Under the pieces are notes generated by a model. The model had not been told where the DNA came from. It was given only the letters and a program-made list of their open reading frames with translations, and searched no databases. DNA of 64,000 nt from Nageia nagi. Lineage: Eukaryota; Pinophyta. This document shows positions 1-11,700 of this stretch, one piece after another. Where the stretch lies: the NCBI GenBank assembly GCA_050084985.1, contig JBITNC010000001.1, forward strand, positions 52,700,001-52,764,000, written 5' to 3'. Numbering within the stretch: the first letter of the stretch is position 1; every line of letters starts with the position of its first letter. The position numbers were made by a program, and so were the translations under genes.

Positions 1-1343
1 TGGATATTCTATTAAACTACCTATTTAAATGGTTGATTAGTTGAGTCTTTTTTTGTATCCTCCTTCATTCACTTTCCCATTTATATATTTAGGAGGATAA
101 TTAATTTGATTACTTGTATTATAGTTAAAATACTTCTCGATATGGCATGTATTATCCATAGGTTGATAATATTACATATTATGAAACACTATCTTAATCT
201 TGTTATTTATTATTTTCATGATGTTTATTCTATATCATATATCAAGAAGTATTTTATTGATTTAAAATTGAGCATATGAGACACACATTTTCTAGCAGTT
301 ATGTCTTTCAACTATTATTTGACAAAGTTTCTTTTTATTGTACTTCCATGAGATTTAAATCAATGAAATGATTATACCTCTGTTATATATTGCACTTTAT
401 ATTCAAATAAAATACACAATTAATTGATTGTGTATTTGGATTCAAATATAGATAAACATAATAACAATCCATATCGCTTATCCTTTTGTGATATACCTTA
501 TTATTTGAGGTTGGTAGACCAATTTGCTTAAAAAAGGAATATAGTTATGTATATATATATGATGTTTAGTATGCAAATAATGTTGCTACCATTGTGTTCA
601 TAATATCTAATATGCAAATAATGTTACTACCATTAAGCTCATAATGATTAGTATGTAAATGGTGTTGTTGTTATCATACTAATGAATCGTATATTTTGTG
701 TATGTAAATAATGTTACTACTATTATTTTTTTGTATGTAAATAATGCAAATACCCTTATTCTTATGAGTCAAATACTACAAAATGATGTTATTGGTAGCA
801 TGTTTATGGTCTAAATTATGTGCAATTTTATATTGCTACCTATATGCTTTAATTTAAATCTTGTAGAGATGATACACGATAACACACAAGAAATATTAGT
901 GAGCATTTGGTAATAGGATGCTTTTTGCTAATAGGTAAATTATATTAACAAAAAAATAATAAGTTTTAACTGGATCCCAAAACCAATCAAAAAGTAGTTT
1001 TAACTAAAACCAACTACCCAACTATACTTGTAAGTAGTTAAAATTCATTGAAAAGACAACCAAAACATAGCTAATCAAATTCAAATGCTAACCAACTATA
1101 GCCATAATGTATCCTAATCTATCAAATTAATCTATCATGATCGTAGATGAGTTGCATTTGGGTTACAACTTTGTTGAGGCCCAATTTCATTTTCATAACT
1201 TGAACCTTTTAATCTAGAAATTATGTACTCAACCAAAGGTGGGCTGAGTTTTAGTGACCAGATCTAGAGTGAGTTGAACACCATTTGCAAAGTGTTTCTT
1301 TATCATTTTCTCTCTAACTTCACTTTGGGATGGATGCTCAATG
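1..1343. other. AT-rich non-coding region with small repeats
   Basis: I see no gene here. A short cluster of imperfect direct repeats built on a core like tatgcaaataatgttacta recurs four or five times between about 561 and 750. A stretch at about 936-1085 resembles, at roughly 60 % by eye, the sequence at 23825-23975, including the shared start ggtaaattatatta. It may be the 3' end of the same degraded retroelement. The rest is featureless AT-rich sequence. Confidence 0.5.
561..750. repeat. Imperfect short tandem repeat cluster
   Basis: Four to five diverged units of about 35-55 bp share the core tatgcaaataatgttactac, with variants tatgtaaatggtgttg and tatgtaaataatgc. The units are irregularly spaced. 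No coding potential or flanking duplication is seen. Confidence 0.5.
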
Positions 1344-1843
1344 TGAAGGGATTGAACTATAACTTATACAATCCTAAATGACCAAGATTATGAAAGCTTT
1401 CTTAAACATCAAAAAATTCAAGCATAGACAATATCACAAAGTGAATCAAGATATAAAGTGGTTCCTCCAACTAGGAGTACATCCACTAACTAGATCTTAC
1501 TTCATTCACAAAGATAACTCTCTTACAATCCTCCTAACTTTATCCCCTAATCACTATCATAGAGCATAACTTTGCTTCACAAATTGGTGAATGATCACAA
1601 AGAGGGGGCCTTCTATTTATAGACCAAAATCCCCCTTTGAATCACCCTTTTAACCAATGTACAAAGGCATTACATGCTACTTCCTTTTACCCAAGGGTCA
1701 TGCTTATGAGATGGAGTGTAGGACAAATGACATTATCATATTCACTTAAATACTTAAGGTATCTAGAGATAGCATTAAGTATTAGCGAATTTATAAAGAA
1801 GATTATTACAAAACCTTCAATAATGCATTATAAATTCCAAACA
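1344..1843 (-). repeat. 3' LTR of the gap-truncated copia element
   Basis: Exactly 500 bp, the same length as both LTRs of the 50493-59020 element, with which it aligns throughout. In plus orientation it begins tgaagggattgaac and ends aattccaaaca, so in element orientation it runs TG to CA. It carries the family's conserved cores (gtggttcctccaacta..agtacatccactaacta) and a TATA-like tctatttata on the plus strand. Immediately inside lies ctcacccttaa, the complement of a short polypurine tract. Confidence 0.85.
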
Positions 1844-2799
1844 CTCACCCTTAATGCAATATTGGGATAGAGTGAAGAAGATTAAAAAAAAAAGACAGTA
1901 AGAGAGTTCTCCTCCAAACAGATACAACTGAAGATGAGAACTTTTTACATCTTTGTGAAGTAAGCAAGATTTTATTTTGAGACTCACTACTTTACTATTT
2001 TAACAAATGGTTTACAATAAAATCATTAACCATAATTGGTTTTAATGTACATAAAGTAGTCATCCAATTGGAAGTGATGATGAGTCTCTATGAGCTTGCA
2101 CACTTGAAGTAAGTAACCTGTAATCTTAAAATAACTTGCAAGTTAGAAGTAGATTAAATAATAAGATTAGTTAGATGCAACATATTCATATCAAGGATAG
2201 ATGAATCAAAAAAATGCCATCATAAATTAATCAATGGTGCACTATAAGTCATCATGAGGATGCCAAGCCAATACTCATAGTCACTTGCTATATACAAAAT
2301 GTATGTTAATTATCATTACCAAATAGAGCATAAAAAAATGCACATATGAGTTCCTCCCACATGGATAATTGAACAATGCTAAGATACACATATGAGTTCC
2401 TCACATATGGATAACTGAACAATGCTATATTGACCATTTTTTTGCTCAAAAATTATATAAGTTCTTCACACAAAGTGAACTTACCATGAAGGTATACAAA
2501 AAATCAACACTATACAATATAAAATCCTCTTAGGGGTGAATTTGTCATAACAAATATGAATTTAATATAAGAATTCAAATTTCACTCTCCTTAGAGGGTA
2601 ACTTCACCAATCTGATAACATCCCTAAGCTTACTAAACTAAGCTTCAAGGAGGGGCTTGGTGAACAAATCAAGTGTATGATACCATTAATAACATTTTCC
2701 CTGATTAAATGGGCTTGGATTTCCACATGTTTTGTTCTATGATGGAACACAAGATTATTAGCCAAAGAAATAGCTGATTGATTATCTAAAGAAATCAGA

Positions 2800-4439
2800 G
2801 ATGGGCTAGCTTGCTCATACCCAATTTCTTTTATAATAAGCCTAAGCCAAATAGCTTTTTAGATTGCAACAAACATGGCTTTATATTCAGATTCTATGAT
2901 GGAAAGATAAATAATAGGCTTCTTCTTGGAGGCCCAAGAGATAACACCTAAACTAATGCTAAAAATATACATAAAGGTTGATTTTCTATCATCTCTATCT
3001 CCCCCATAGTCAAAATTTGAGAACTTTGAGAGAAAAAAAGAGGGAAACTTGGAATAATTGAAAGCAAGATCTTTCATCCTTGCAACATACCTCAAGATTA
3101 GTTTAATAGCATTGAAGTGCTAAACATATGGTTTCTACATGAATCGTGCCATTAGATTCACTATAAAGGCAATATATGGCTTGAAAATAATCAAATAAAG
3201 AAGAGCTAAGGGAAATAGTGATTCCAAGAAAGATAGGGATTATAACATGTCTACACTCCTCCATTATAAATTTTTTTAATATGTCTGATATATACTTAGA
3301 TTGACTAAGATATGTACAATCTTTGTATTAGTACATTTGCATTTCAAGGTAGTAGTGCAAAAGACCAAGATCATTCATTTTAAATATTACTTTAAGTTTA
3401 GATATGCATTATTGAATGATTTTATCATTGTTCTCAATTATTAAAAGATCATACACATAAAGGAGAATTAATACCACATCATTTATTGATTAAGCACATA
3501 TATGTTGGAGTTAGAAAAGCACTTGAAGAATCCAATGTCTACTAAGTATCCTAAAATCATCTTATGCCAAGCTCTAGGTGCTTTCTTAAGTCTATACAAT
3601 GATTTCTTTAGTTTACACACAAAATACCCTTTTTCTTACATAATAAACCCTTTTGGTTGATTTATGTATATTTTCACATCTAATTCACCATTGAGAAGAG
3701 CACTCTTGATGTCAAGTTGAAAAACTTTCCATCTTTGAGTTGCTAAAAGAGCAAATATTATTCTAATAGTAAGCATATTTGCCATGAGAGCAAAGGTTTT
3801 TCCATAATCAACACCATATTTTTGAGAAAAACCTTTGGCTACTAATATTACTTTATATTTCTCAATATCTCCAACTAAATTGAACTTGACCTTGTAGATC
3901 CACTTATTTCCAATCATATTCTTCTCATTAAGATAAGGAACCAATTCTCAAGTTTCATTTTTTATAAGCACCTCATATTCTAGTTTAATGTCTTCCATCC
4001 AACACTCATGCTTTGAAGCTTCTTTGGATGATGAGGGCTTATTTTTGTTATCAATTTTGGTAAATAAGAATTTGTTCAAGGCCATGCTCCTAGTTATCCT
4101 TTATGTTGGAGAATTTTGCTCTTGTGGTGACTTGTCTACATCAATATCCAACTTGTTAGGTGCAACTGATGAGTCATATGAATCATCAACATCCTCATTA
4201 TAAGTAGATTCTTTAGGAAGTTCATTGAACTTTACATCCCTTGATATGAACATTACTTTGTATGATGAAGAGTAGAGCTTGTAACCTCTATGCTAACTAT
4301 CATAGCCCATAAAGATGCATTTTTCAACGCTTTTATCTAACTTTTTCCTTTTCTTAGAAATAATGTAGGATAATGCTTCATAACCAAACACCTTAAGTTG
4401 AGAAATGTTAGGTTTTATTCATGAACATACCTTAAAAGG
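2800..4439 (-). pseudogene. copia pol remnant (reverse transcriptase and RNase H)
   Basis: The minus strand encodes recognisable but broken copia polyprotein. About 3944-3636 reads as the RVT_2 N-terminus, with the family signature NKWIYKVKF, AKGFSQKYGVDY and the LDIKSALLNGELDVKIY block. About 3500-3290 reads as the middle of the RT. About 3095-2859 reads as RNase H (DYGGDRDDRKSTFMY, SWASKKKPI, ESEYKAM). Frames are separated by stops and shifts, so no functional product is expected. It closely parallels the remnant at 52000-53160. Confidence 0.85.
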
Positions 4440-4539
4440 NNNNNNNNNNNNNNNNNNNNNNNNNNNNNNNNNNNNNNNNNNNNNNNNNNNNNNNNNNNNN
4501 NNNNNNNNNNNNNNNNNNNNNNNNNNNNNNNNNNNNNNN
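4440..4539. other. Assembly gap (100 N)
   Basis: One hundred unknown bases, a typical placeholder size. On the left is a copia element broken mid-pol; on the right is the 3' untranslated region of the lectin kinase gene. The missing copia half would be about 5 kb if complete, so the true gap is probably much longer than 100 bp, or the join is wrong. Confidence 0.98.
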
Positions 4540-4576
4540 CAAAATAAGCTCCCTAAAACACATTTGTAGTGATTCC
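4540..4576 (-). other. Start of the 3' untranslated region of the lectin kinase
   Basis: Only 37 bp lie between the TGA stop (4577-4579) and the assembly gap. No polyadenylation signal is recognisable in this short stretch, so the transcript end lies in the gap. Confidence 0.5.
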
Positions 4577-6664
4577 TCAGTCTCTTCCCTGCAACAGCGT
4601 AATGGGCGAAGATTCATCAGGCGTAAACGCTGGCCTACTATCAGAACTGGAAGTTGCATGTGACATGTTATTCAGAGATCCATTCTTGTACGAAGAAAAC
4701 GAATGCACAAAATCACCAAAGAATTGGGTCACAGGCGGCGTGTCCACCGAAGGAGGCTCGGATGGCAACGCCGGAACCTTCACAACCCCTGAGAGGATTT
4801 GCACCACTTGTCTCATGGTGGGTCTCGCCTCAGGCTGAGGATGCGAACACAACAAACCCAATTGCAACACATCCATAATCTCTTCACCCACATAGTCATT
4901 CTGCATTTTCGGATCCACCGCCTGCAATATTTTCCCCTTGGAATGAAGCTCCCAAACCCAATCTACCAGAACTAATTCTTCAGGAGATCTCTTGGGCTCG
5001 ATTGGGCGCCGCCCGCCCGCCACCTCCAACAACAGGGCTCCGAAAGCAAAAACGTCGCTCGACGTCGTGGACTTGCCAGTTTTTGTAAGCTCGGGCGCCA
5101 GGTACCCAAGTGTGCCCACAACGTGTGTCGTGTGGGGATTCGAACCGTGCTCGTAAAGTCTCGCAAGCCCAAAATCCCCGAGTCTCCCATTCCATTCCGA
5201 GTCCAGCAAAACATTGCTGGCCTTCACGTCTCTGTGCACAACCGTCTGCTCCCATTCCTCGTGCAAATAAAGCAGCCCCGAGGCCACACCCTGTAAAATC
5301 CTGTACCTCTGCCCCCAGCTCAGAAGAATCTTCGAATCCTCGAACAAGTATTTATCCAAGCTTCCATTGGGCATGTAATCGTACACAAGGAGCAATTCCC
5401 CTTTGAACCTGCACCATCCCTGGAGCTGCACCAGGTTCCGGTGGCGGAGCCGACCGATACTCGCAATCTCCGCCACGAACTCTCGGAGCCCCTGCTTTGA
5501 TTCATGAGAAACCCTTTTCACTGCAACTTCCAAACCAGTACTGGGTATAACTCCTTTATAAACTCTCCCAAATCCCCCGAAACCCAAAAGCTCCTTGTCC
5601 CTGAATCCCCTCGTCGCCAGTTGCAGTTCCTTGTAGGAAAATCTATGTGGCCCGTACTCGAGCTCCCAGTCCTCAATCACCTCAATATCTCTAATCCGGC
5701 GCAAAACGATCGTCACCGCTAGAACCGCCGCCGCCAAAAAACAAACACCCGCAAAGGAGACTCCGATGATGAAGCCCTTCGATTTCACAGGTGAGTGCGC
5801 CGCCACTATCTGTGGAAGGTTCGAAAGCTGCAGCTCGGCGGCGCGCCCGTTCATGGCGAAGCTCCACCCGTAAACCCGATGTGCGCTGGACAACAGCCCC
5901 GTCGACGCCGAGAACCCCACGTACATCTTGTCTCTCAGAACGTTGCTCAGGTTCACTTTCGTCGAGATGAGCGGAGCTCCGGGCCGTGGCTCAGTACTGG
6001 GAGCAACGGTAACGTTTACCAACATTTTTTCGCCATCGTAATCTACCCAGCACCGGATGCTCCTCTCCGCCTTGAGATTGAACTCCTGGATCCCTCCCGT
6101 GGCGTTGCGGAACGCGGCCGTGGCGGCCATGAGGGATGTGAGATTGTTGACGTCGATTCCCACATGGTTGTCGTCTATGTCCTGGAACTCGAAATCCTTC
6201 ACGGTGTCGAACTCCACGGCGAAGATGTGGTTATAATCCTGTCCATTAGCGGAGGAGTTAAAGATGCCCAGATACTGACTGGGCAACGATCCGGCGAGGT
6301 TCCAGGAAGGGCTCACCACGAAGGCCATGCCGTGGCCTCCGAGCGTCGGGTACTCGGGCGAAATAGAGAACACGAACGTCGTGCTGAAAGAAAAAACATT
6401 GCCCGTGGAAGCGTTCTTGAACTTGAGCGGCGTAGGATACATGGCGTGGCCGAGCAACCGCTGGGTGTCGTTGGTGATCTCCAGAACCCCAGCGGCGTCT
6501 ACGTTGGCCACGCCACTCAGGCTCAGATTGCTGCTTTGGAACCCATGGAATACCAAATCGATCTTCTGGGCATGGACTGTAATTACACACAAAGCTACTA
6601 CAAAAAATACCAAGAACATCCTGGTGCCTGTAAGTGTACACGGCTCATATTTGAAACCCGTCAT
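4577..6664 (-). CDS. L-type lectin-domain receptor-like serine/threonine kinase
   Basis: Single-exon gene of 695 codons, the only intact host gene in the window. Residues 1-15 precede a signal peptide (16-32, hydrophobic MFLVFFVVALCVITVHA). A legume-lectin domain follows (about 33-280, with FAVEFDT and DDNHVGIDVN motifs and eight N-glycosylation sequons), then one transmembrane helix (297-321) and a cytoplasmic kinase (about 359-625). The kinase is complete: glycine loop GFGGFGRVY (361-369), VAVK lysine 383, Glu 399, HRD 477-479 (RD type), DFG 497-499, APE 523-525, plus a Ser-rich tail. In this family the lectin domain senses extracellular ligands and the kinase signals in defence or development; the ligand here is unknown. 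The frame is open upstream to a GTG at 6697, but plants start at ATG. The ATG at 6664 has a good context (GCCATGA); the ATG at 6619 would put the signal peptide at the very N-terminus (680 aa). The gene is strikingly GC-rich against AT-rich surroundings. Confidence 0.93.
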   Translation of the reverse strand: MTGFKYEPCTLTGTRMFLVFFVVALCVITVHAQKIDLVFHGFQSSNLSLSGVANVDAAGVLEITNDTQRLLGHAMYPTPLKFKNASTGNVFSFSTTFVFSISPEYPTLGGHGMAFVVSPSWNLAGSLPSQYLGIFNSSANGQDYNHIFAVEFDTVKDFEFQDIDDNHVGIDVNNLTSLMAATAAFRNATGGIQEFNLKAERSIRCWVDYDGEKMLVNVTVAPSTEPRPGAPLISTKVNLSNVLRDKMYVGFSASTGLLSSAHRVYGWSFAMNGRAAELQLSNLPQIVAAHSPVKSKGFIIGVSFAGVCFLAAAVLAVTIVLRRIRDIEVIEDWELEYGPHRFSYKELQLATRGFRDKELLGFGGFGRVYKGVIPSTGLEVAVKRVSHESKQGLREFVAEIASIGRLRHRNLVQLQGWCRFKGELLLVYDYMPNGSLDKYLFEDSKILLSWGQRYRILQGVASGLLYLHEEWEQTVVHRDVKASNVLLDSEWNGRLGDFGLARLYEHGSNPHTTHVVGTLGYLAPELTKTGKSTTSSDVFAFGALLLEVAGGRRPIEPKRSPEELVLVDWVWELHSKGKILQAVDPKMQNDYVGEEIMDVLQLGLLCSHPQPEARPTMRQVVQILSGVVKVPALPSEPPSVDTPPVTQFFGDFVHSFSSYKNGSLNNMSHATSSSDSRPAFTPDESSPITLLQGRD

Positions 6665-6924
6665 GGCTTCCGTTTCTCTGGCGTTTGAGAGGATCACTGC
6701 TTTGTTGGCTCCCTGGTACGGTTATTGACCGACAATGGCCTTTATCATGTTGAAATTGTGGTGACTGTACGCAATGCCTGATCTGGGCAGGTCACAGCTG
6801 GTCTGGAAGAGGTCGAGGTCGGGTCGCCTAGTGTAAGAAGGGAGGGCGTGTGAGGAGACAACGGATGTTTCGATTTTCTAGGATTTCATCCTATCGTTCG
6901 GACAGACAGAGCATTAATTGCTCC

Positions 6925-6975
6925 ATTGGACGAAGCGTTGGGAGCATTGATTTATTTATAGGGTGATGTCCGGTT
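6925..6975 (-). promoter_or_regulatory. Putative core promoter of the lectin kinase (TATA box)
   Basis: On the minus strand CCCTATAAATAAATC is a good plant TATA box, at plus positions 6951-6963. A start site about 30 bp downstream would fall near 6925 and give a leader of about 260 nt before the ATG at 6664. The surrounding sequence is intermediate in GC. No other factor site is claimed. Confidence 0.5.
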
Positions 6976-7430
6976 GGGATGGGTGGTTTTTCTGGAAAGC
7001 TTCGGTTTGTGGTATGAGAATTTATTGTGCTCGGTCTGGCAGGTATTGATTTGGATAGTCGGATAGAGTCCTGGGTTTGTGAACTCCGCGACGTCAACGT
7101 GGTCTAGAATGTGGAACAGCGCAGCGAGGAGTCCAAGTCTTTGCTGTAAGGACGAGAGTTGTGGAGCCCAATCTTCAAAAAAGTCGAGAGGAAAGCATTC
7201 AAATTTGGCTGCTTTAAAGTCCGAGCAATTTGTCGGCGGTTGCAACACATCGCAAAGACGGTTAATCCGGGATTGAAAAGATTAATTAAATAATAATAAA
7301 AGTATTCTACGAAATCTGCGTTCAACTAATTTAAATAAAATTATAAAGCTGTAAACCTCAAAATTATACTGTTTTTGATTGAATAAAAGATGATTTTAAC
7401 TTCTTTTTTTTTAAGTTTATTTTAGTTATT

Positions 7431-7665
7431 TTGGTATAATACATATAAAATTATATTATATATTTTAATAAATTTTTATTTGTTATAGATTTCATAAATC
7501 TTTGATCTTTTAAAGAGTATTCATATCAATTGGTCCTTTATAGAAATAAAACTTCTCAATATTGATAAACTTAGTCAATGTATTACTAATACTTATTAAC
7601 ATATCAAATTTTTATAACACCAAATTTCTTATTTTAATCATGAATATGATTAAATAAAATGAATT
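7431..7665 (+). repeat. Diverged direct duplication, copy 1
   Basis: Copy 1 of a direct repeat whose partner is 8131-8352. Shared blocks include atattttaataaa, atttgttatagattt, aatattgataaacttagt and aacatatcaa.ttttataaca, ending in atcatgaatat.attaaat. The two copies lie about 700 bp apart with many substitutions and small indels. No LTR features (TG/CA ends, primer site) were seen, so the origin is unknown. Confidence 0.6.
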
Positions 7666-8130
7666 AATGTTATGAATTGACAAATAGGGGAGTTGGGGAG
7701 ATGGGTAGCTCAAATCTCTCATGAGAGTGGTCCAAGTGTCAACTCTTGCTCCTAAAAGTTGAAACATACCAAAAATCCTATCGAGTTGATAGTAGGTGCA
7801 CCTTGTACACCTACTATTAACCATAGAATAAAAATATGATTTTTTGAAAATACGGTTCGAGACCAAATAAGGAAAAAATGGTAAAAACGGTAGAAAAATA
7901 AAGAAAAAATAGGAAAAAAATGTAAAAAATACTATAGAAGGTAAGTATTTTTAAAATACGGTTAAATACGAGACCTCTAAAAATACATATTTAAACAGAA
8001 AATATGTGTTTAAACGAACTTTTTTTATTTCATGCTATCAATTAATTAAATTCTTTTATAAATAGATTGCTCTTTAACTATTATCTTTACTATTTTTTAT
8101 ACAAAATTAGTTTTTAAAATCAAACTTTAA

Positions 8131-8352
8131 TTTTATTATAATACATGTAAAGTTAGAACATATATTTTAATAAACTCTCATTTGTTATAGATTTTGTAAA
8201 TAAGAAACCGTGCCACACTATTTAATTTTTTTATGAAAACAAAATTTTCCAATATTGATAAACTTAGTTAATGCATTATTAATATTCTTTAACATATCAA
8301 GTTTTTATAACATCATTGTCTTATCTCAATCATGAATATAATTAAATGAAAT
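8131..8352 (+). repeat. Diverged direct duplication, copy 2
   Basis: Partner of 7431-7665, in the same orientation and the same block order. It contains an extra segment (gaaaccgtgccacactatt) in place of the corresponding part of copy 1. Confidence 0.6.
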
Positions 8353-9829
8353 TGTGTATCAAAATGTTTTGATTAAACATATTTAATTAGATTCTTGGGT
8401 AGGTAGATCGCTCTTTTAACTATTTCAATCTCTCTTTAATTTTTTTATATAAACCTAATTTTATATATTATAAATTTTAAATTCCATACATTCATATAAT
8501 ATATTATACATATTCTCTTCGATGTTCCTTCTTTAAATTTGGCATGTATCCATGAGTAATTTTTTGATTTTATGTAACAAATCAATATAATATCTAAATT
8601 TCAAAAGTTAGAAATCAAGTGTGATGCCAAAGTTTAACTACTCAAATAGATGATAATGAAATGGCGAAGAATTCATTCTAATCTTTAATTAATAGCAGTA
8701 AATGAAGAGAATGGAAGCCATTCGAACCGAAAATGAAGGAATTGTAGACCAAAAGCCAAAAAAAAAGTTATTGAAATCACCGTCAGAATGACATCATTAA
8801 GATCGTCCGTTTCAAACCAAATGTTATGATGGAGACCGTGGCCGATTAACACAGGCCAAGTCAATCACGTCTGTGCTTGCTTTTTGACGACTTCCCACCC
8901 GTTTCCTATTGCAAATGTCAGCCTGCTCACTCTGCAACCATCACAACCCACATGCCACAAAACTCCAAAATTGTTATTAAATGAGGATCGTTGATTATCC
9001 ATCTACGAATACAATATTCAATGAACCACCTGCCAAAACCAGCTTATACGATCAAATCTGAATATCGGAAACACTGGAGCAGTTGAAGACTTGGCGACAT
9101 TACATTACGTTCACAAGCTGTCGCACAGAGCACAAATGATATAAAGCAATCAAATATTCCTACGCTTGGAAATTGCGTCCCTCGAATTTCAATGAGAATG
9201 TGGCTCACGCTTTCAGAAAAAGCAAATCGAAGTACTAGGCGACGCAGAAAGGTGGAACTTTGAATGTTGAAATTTGACGCCCGTATTGAAAGTTTTTAGA
9301 GTTTTTAAACCTTCTTTACCGGTAATTTTTTTTTCTATCAGTCACATACGAAGGATATATACTTTTTATTACCTTCAAAAATATATTTATAATATTAAAA
9401 AAATTATAAATTCATTAATTTTTGAAAATATTCATTTACAATATTATATTCATATATATTTTTATTTGAAAACATTTATGTAAAATTAAAAATATTTTTA
9501 TTTGAATTTGGTTTGATGGTATTTGTTATAATTCAATATGCTTTTTTTCATCTTCTTTTAAATTTGAGGGTAACTTTATCATAATTTTATTCACATATAT
9601 TAAGTATTTATATTTATTTCAATTAATTATTTTTATATTTTATTTAAAAATTTGAGTTTAATATCTTATCATCATAAAATATATATAAAATCAACATATT
9701 TGATTTTCTCATATTTTAGTATTCTATATTTTATTTATTATGGTATTTATTTATTTAAACAAGATTTATTATGGTATTTATTTATTATTTTTATATTTTA
9801 TTTAAACAAGATTTTTGAAGACTAATATA

Positions 9830-10790
9830 TGGTTTTGGAGAGAGATTTTTGTAGTACGTTGGTGGTTTTCTCAAAATTTGTGTAAGCAATCTTGAACGAT
9901 GTTACACTTCTTGAGGTGGTCTATGCATTTTTTTGAAGCTCAAGCATCATTTTGGAGAAGACTTAGTTTGTCTCAACCCTTGCGTTTATTTTCTGGCATC
10001 TAGACCCTGATCTCCTACATAATGTGCCCCTCCTATCCCATGTGCCTTGTTAATGCCACCCACGCCACCTCTCCTTTGTGCCTCCTTGTGTGCTCCTCCC
10101 TAGAGCCACCCCTTTGTGCACCCCCACTCCTCCCTAGCTCCACCCACACCACCCCTCATGTTCCTCCCTCTTGTGTGTGCTTATCCCTACCATCGCATAA
10201 TGCCATTAGAGCACCCTTCCTCATGTGCCCTCCCAAACCCACCACTCCATGCTCACCATTTGGATCCAACCCTTAAAACTCCCACCTAGGTGCCCATTCC
10301 ACTCCAACATGCCATTTTAACTCTAATTGCAAGTCATTTTTGATATTGCACACCACCCAATGCTATGCCAGCCTATAATGCACATTACTGACATGCCTTT
10401 GATTATCACATCATCTAGTTTGATAGTAAGCACATACCACATCATCTGCATAATCAGTAGTGCCATGTTAGTGCCTAATCAATAATGCCATGTCAATGAC
10501 TAATTAGTAGTCCACCCTTGCCACATCAATCCACCTTGCACAGTCAGCATTTCATCTTGTAAAATATGTCCAATCAACATTTTAAGGTGTTTTTTGGCCT
10601 TTTGAACTTGAAAAGTATTTTGGCCATAACTTCTTCATTTTTTTATCCATTTTCGATGATTTTTTTCATTGGATCCAAAATTTTGATGGCTATAGTTTGA
10701 GATAGTTTTTAGACCTTGAAAATGTACATATTTTGATAGAAATTATAAAATTTGTGTAACTTATTTTTTTAGGCAAAGATCACTTAAAAA
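9830..10790. other. Region before copia family B, with a C-rich segment
   Basis: No 5' LTR or primer-binding site of the following copia element was found here. 10022-10310 is unusually C-rich on the plus strand, with repeated words such as ccaccc, gcccctcc and ctccct. It is open in one frame, with a Pro/Ser/Cys-rich composition typical of chance translation. 10380-10560 has short loose repeats of the type catcatctg..taatcagtagtgccatgt. This may be the untranslated leader of the element. Confidence 0.4.
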
Positions 10791-10823
10791 TTAAAAATTT
10801 TGAGATATTGTAGTTTTGTTAAA

Positions 10824-11700
10824 ATGCATACACGTGCGAGCATTGTTGGAATTGTGTTAACTGGTAAAGAAAATTGGTTGGAGTGGTCTAGAAAAAGTAA
10901 ACATACCTTGATTTTCAATGATTTTTGGGTTGGCATTTGTGATGGTGATAACCAACCTACCAAACCTATTGATGCCAAGGAGCTTGTGGATTGGAATATG
11001 GAAAATAGTAAGGCATATGCTTTAATTTCTTCTTTAGTTAGTGAGGAGGTTAACTGACACATTAGATCCATAGATGATGCATGGAATGTATTAAAAAAAC
11101 TCAAAGACTTGTTTGACTCCCATTTCGAATTGGAATTGATCCAACTTTAATTGAAACTTTTTAACCTAGAGTTAAAGAATGATGATCCCATGGCATTGAT
11201 TTCTGAAATTAGAGCAATAATGCATGACATTGACTCTATTGGTTTTAATATTGATATTGCTCTCATAGCTTTGATTAAGGCATTATACCCTACATACTCA
11301 AATTATATTAAATCCTTGCAAGCTAGTGGTAACTTGAAGTCTCTCACAATTGATACTTTGATGGATAAGATTGTGAAATGTGAGAAGGCTTTTGGCAAGA
11401 AAACTAGTGAACCTACTTTAGACACATTGCATATTACTTAAAAGGGAAAGAATGTTGCACATGATTCTTATCAAGGTGAAAGCAACAATCATGGTTGTGG
11501 TAGTAGGAATCATAGAGGAAGTGGGGGTAGATCTAATCAAGGTGATCATGATGAGAGGAATAATCTCCATTGTACAAGATGAGATAGACGAGGCCATGAA
11601 GCTAATACCTATCGCACTCCATGGGACAAGATCAAAGAAAGGAATGAAAAATAAGAGCAAGATAAGAGTAAGAATTCTAATTCTGCTCTATTCTGCTCAT
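10824..11700 (+). pseudogene. copia family B gag remnant
   Basis: The frame beginning MHTRASIVGIVLTGKENW is a copia gag N-terminus (ENWLEWSRKSKHTL). A UBN2-type segment follows (about 11151-11441, LMDKIVKCEKAFGKK), then a basic Gly/Asn-rich stretch. The zinc knuckle near 11570 is broken: the second Cys codon position reads TGA and the last Cys position reads Tyr, while the His remains. At least three stops interrupt the frame. Confidence 0.8.

Larger units (their letters stand above)
1344..4439 (-). mobile_element. Ty1/copia retrotransposon, family A, 3' half (cut by assembly gap)
   Basis: This is the 3' portion of a minus-strand copia element. From right to left it shows degraded integrase/RT sequence, RNase H, a polypurine tract and a 500-bp 3' LTR. 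It is clearly homologous along its length to the complete element at 50493-59020: same LTR length, same reverse transcriptase and RNase H blocks in the same order. It stops abruptly at the run of N, at a position matching about 53649 of the complete copy. The remaining integrase, protease, gag, leader and 5' LTR are therefore missing from the assembly or truly deleted. The left flank is caatg (1339-1343); its partner cannot be checked because the right end is absent. Confidence 0.85.
6976..9830. other. Upstream flank of the kinase and AT-rich intergenic DNA
   Basis: 6976-7290 is moderately GC-rich and probably contains the upstream regulatory region of the kinase. From about 7290 the sequence becomes very AT-rich and has no convincing coding potential. 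It holds one diverged 220-bp duplication (annotated separately). A less AT-rich patch lies at about 8690-9250, and almost pure A/T follows from 9300 to 9800. No gene is recognised. Confidence 0.5.

Noticed and set aside
5795-6688. A 297-aa plus-strand open frame across the lectin kinase
   Set aside because: It is the antisense shadow of a GC-rich gene, with no domain and low-complexity Arg/His/Gly content.
4577-6697. A 706-aa start of the lectin kinase at 6697
   Set aside because: The codon there is GTG, not ATG. Plant nuclear genes start at ATG, so 6664 or 6619 is preferred.
10022-10276. A Pro/Ser/Cys-rich 84-aa protein
   Set aside because: The composition simply reflects a C-rich DNA stretch. 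No domain, homologous partner or gene context.
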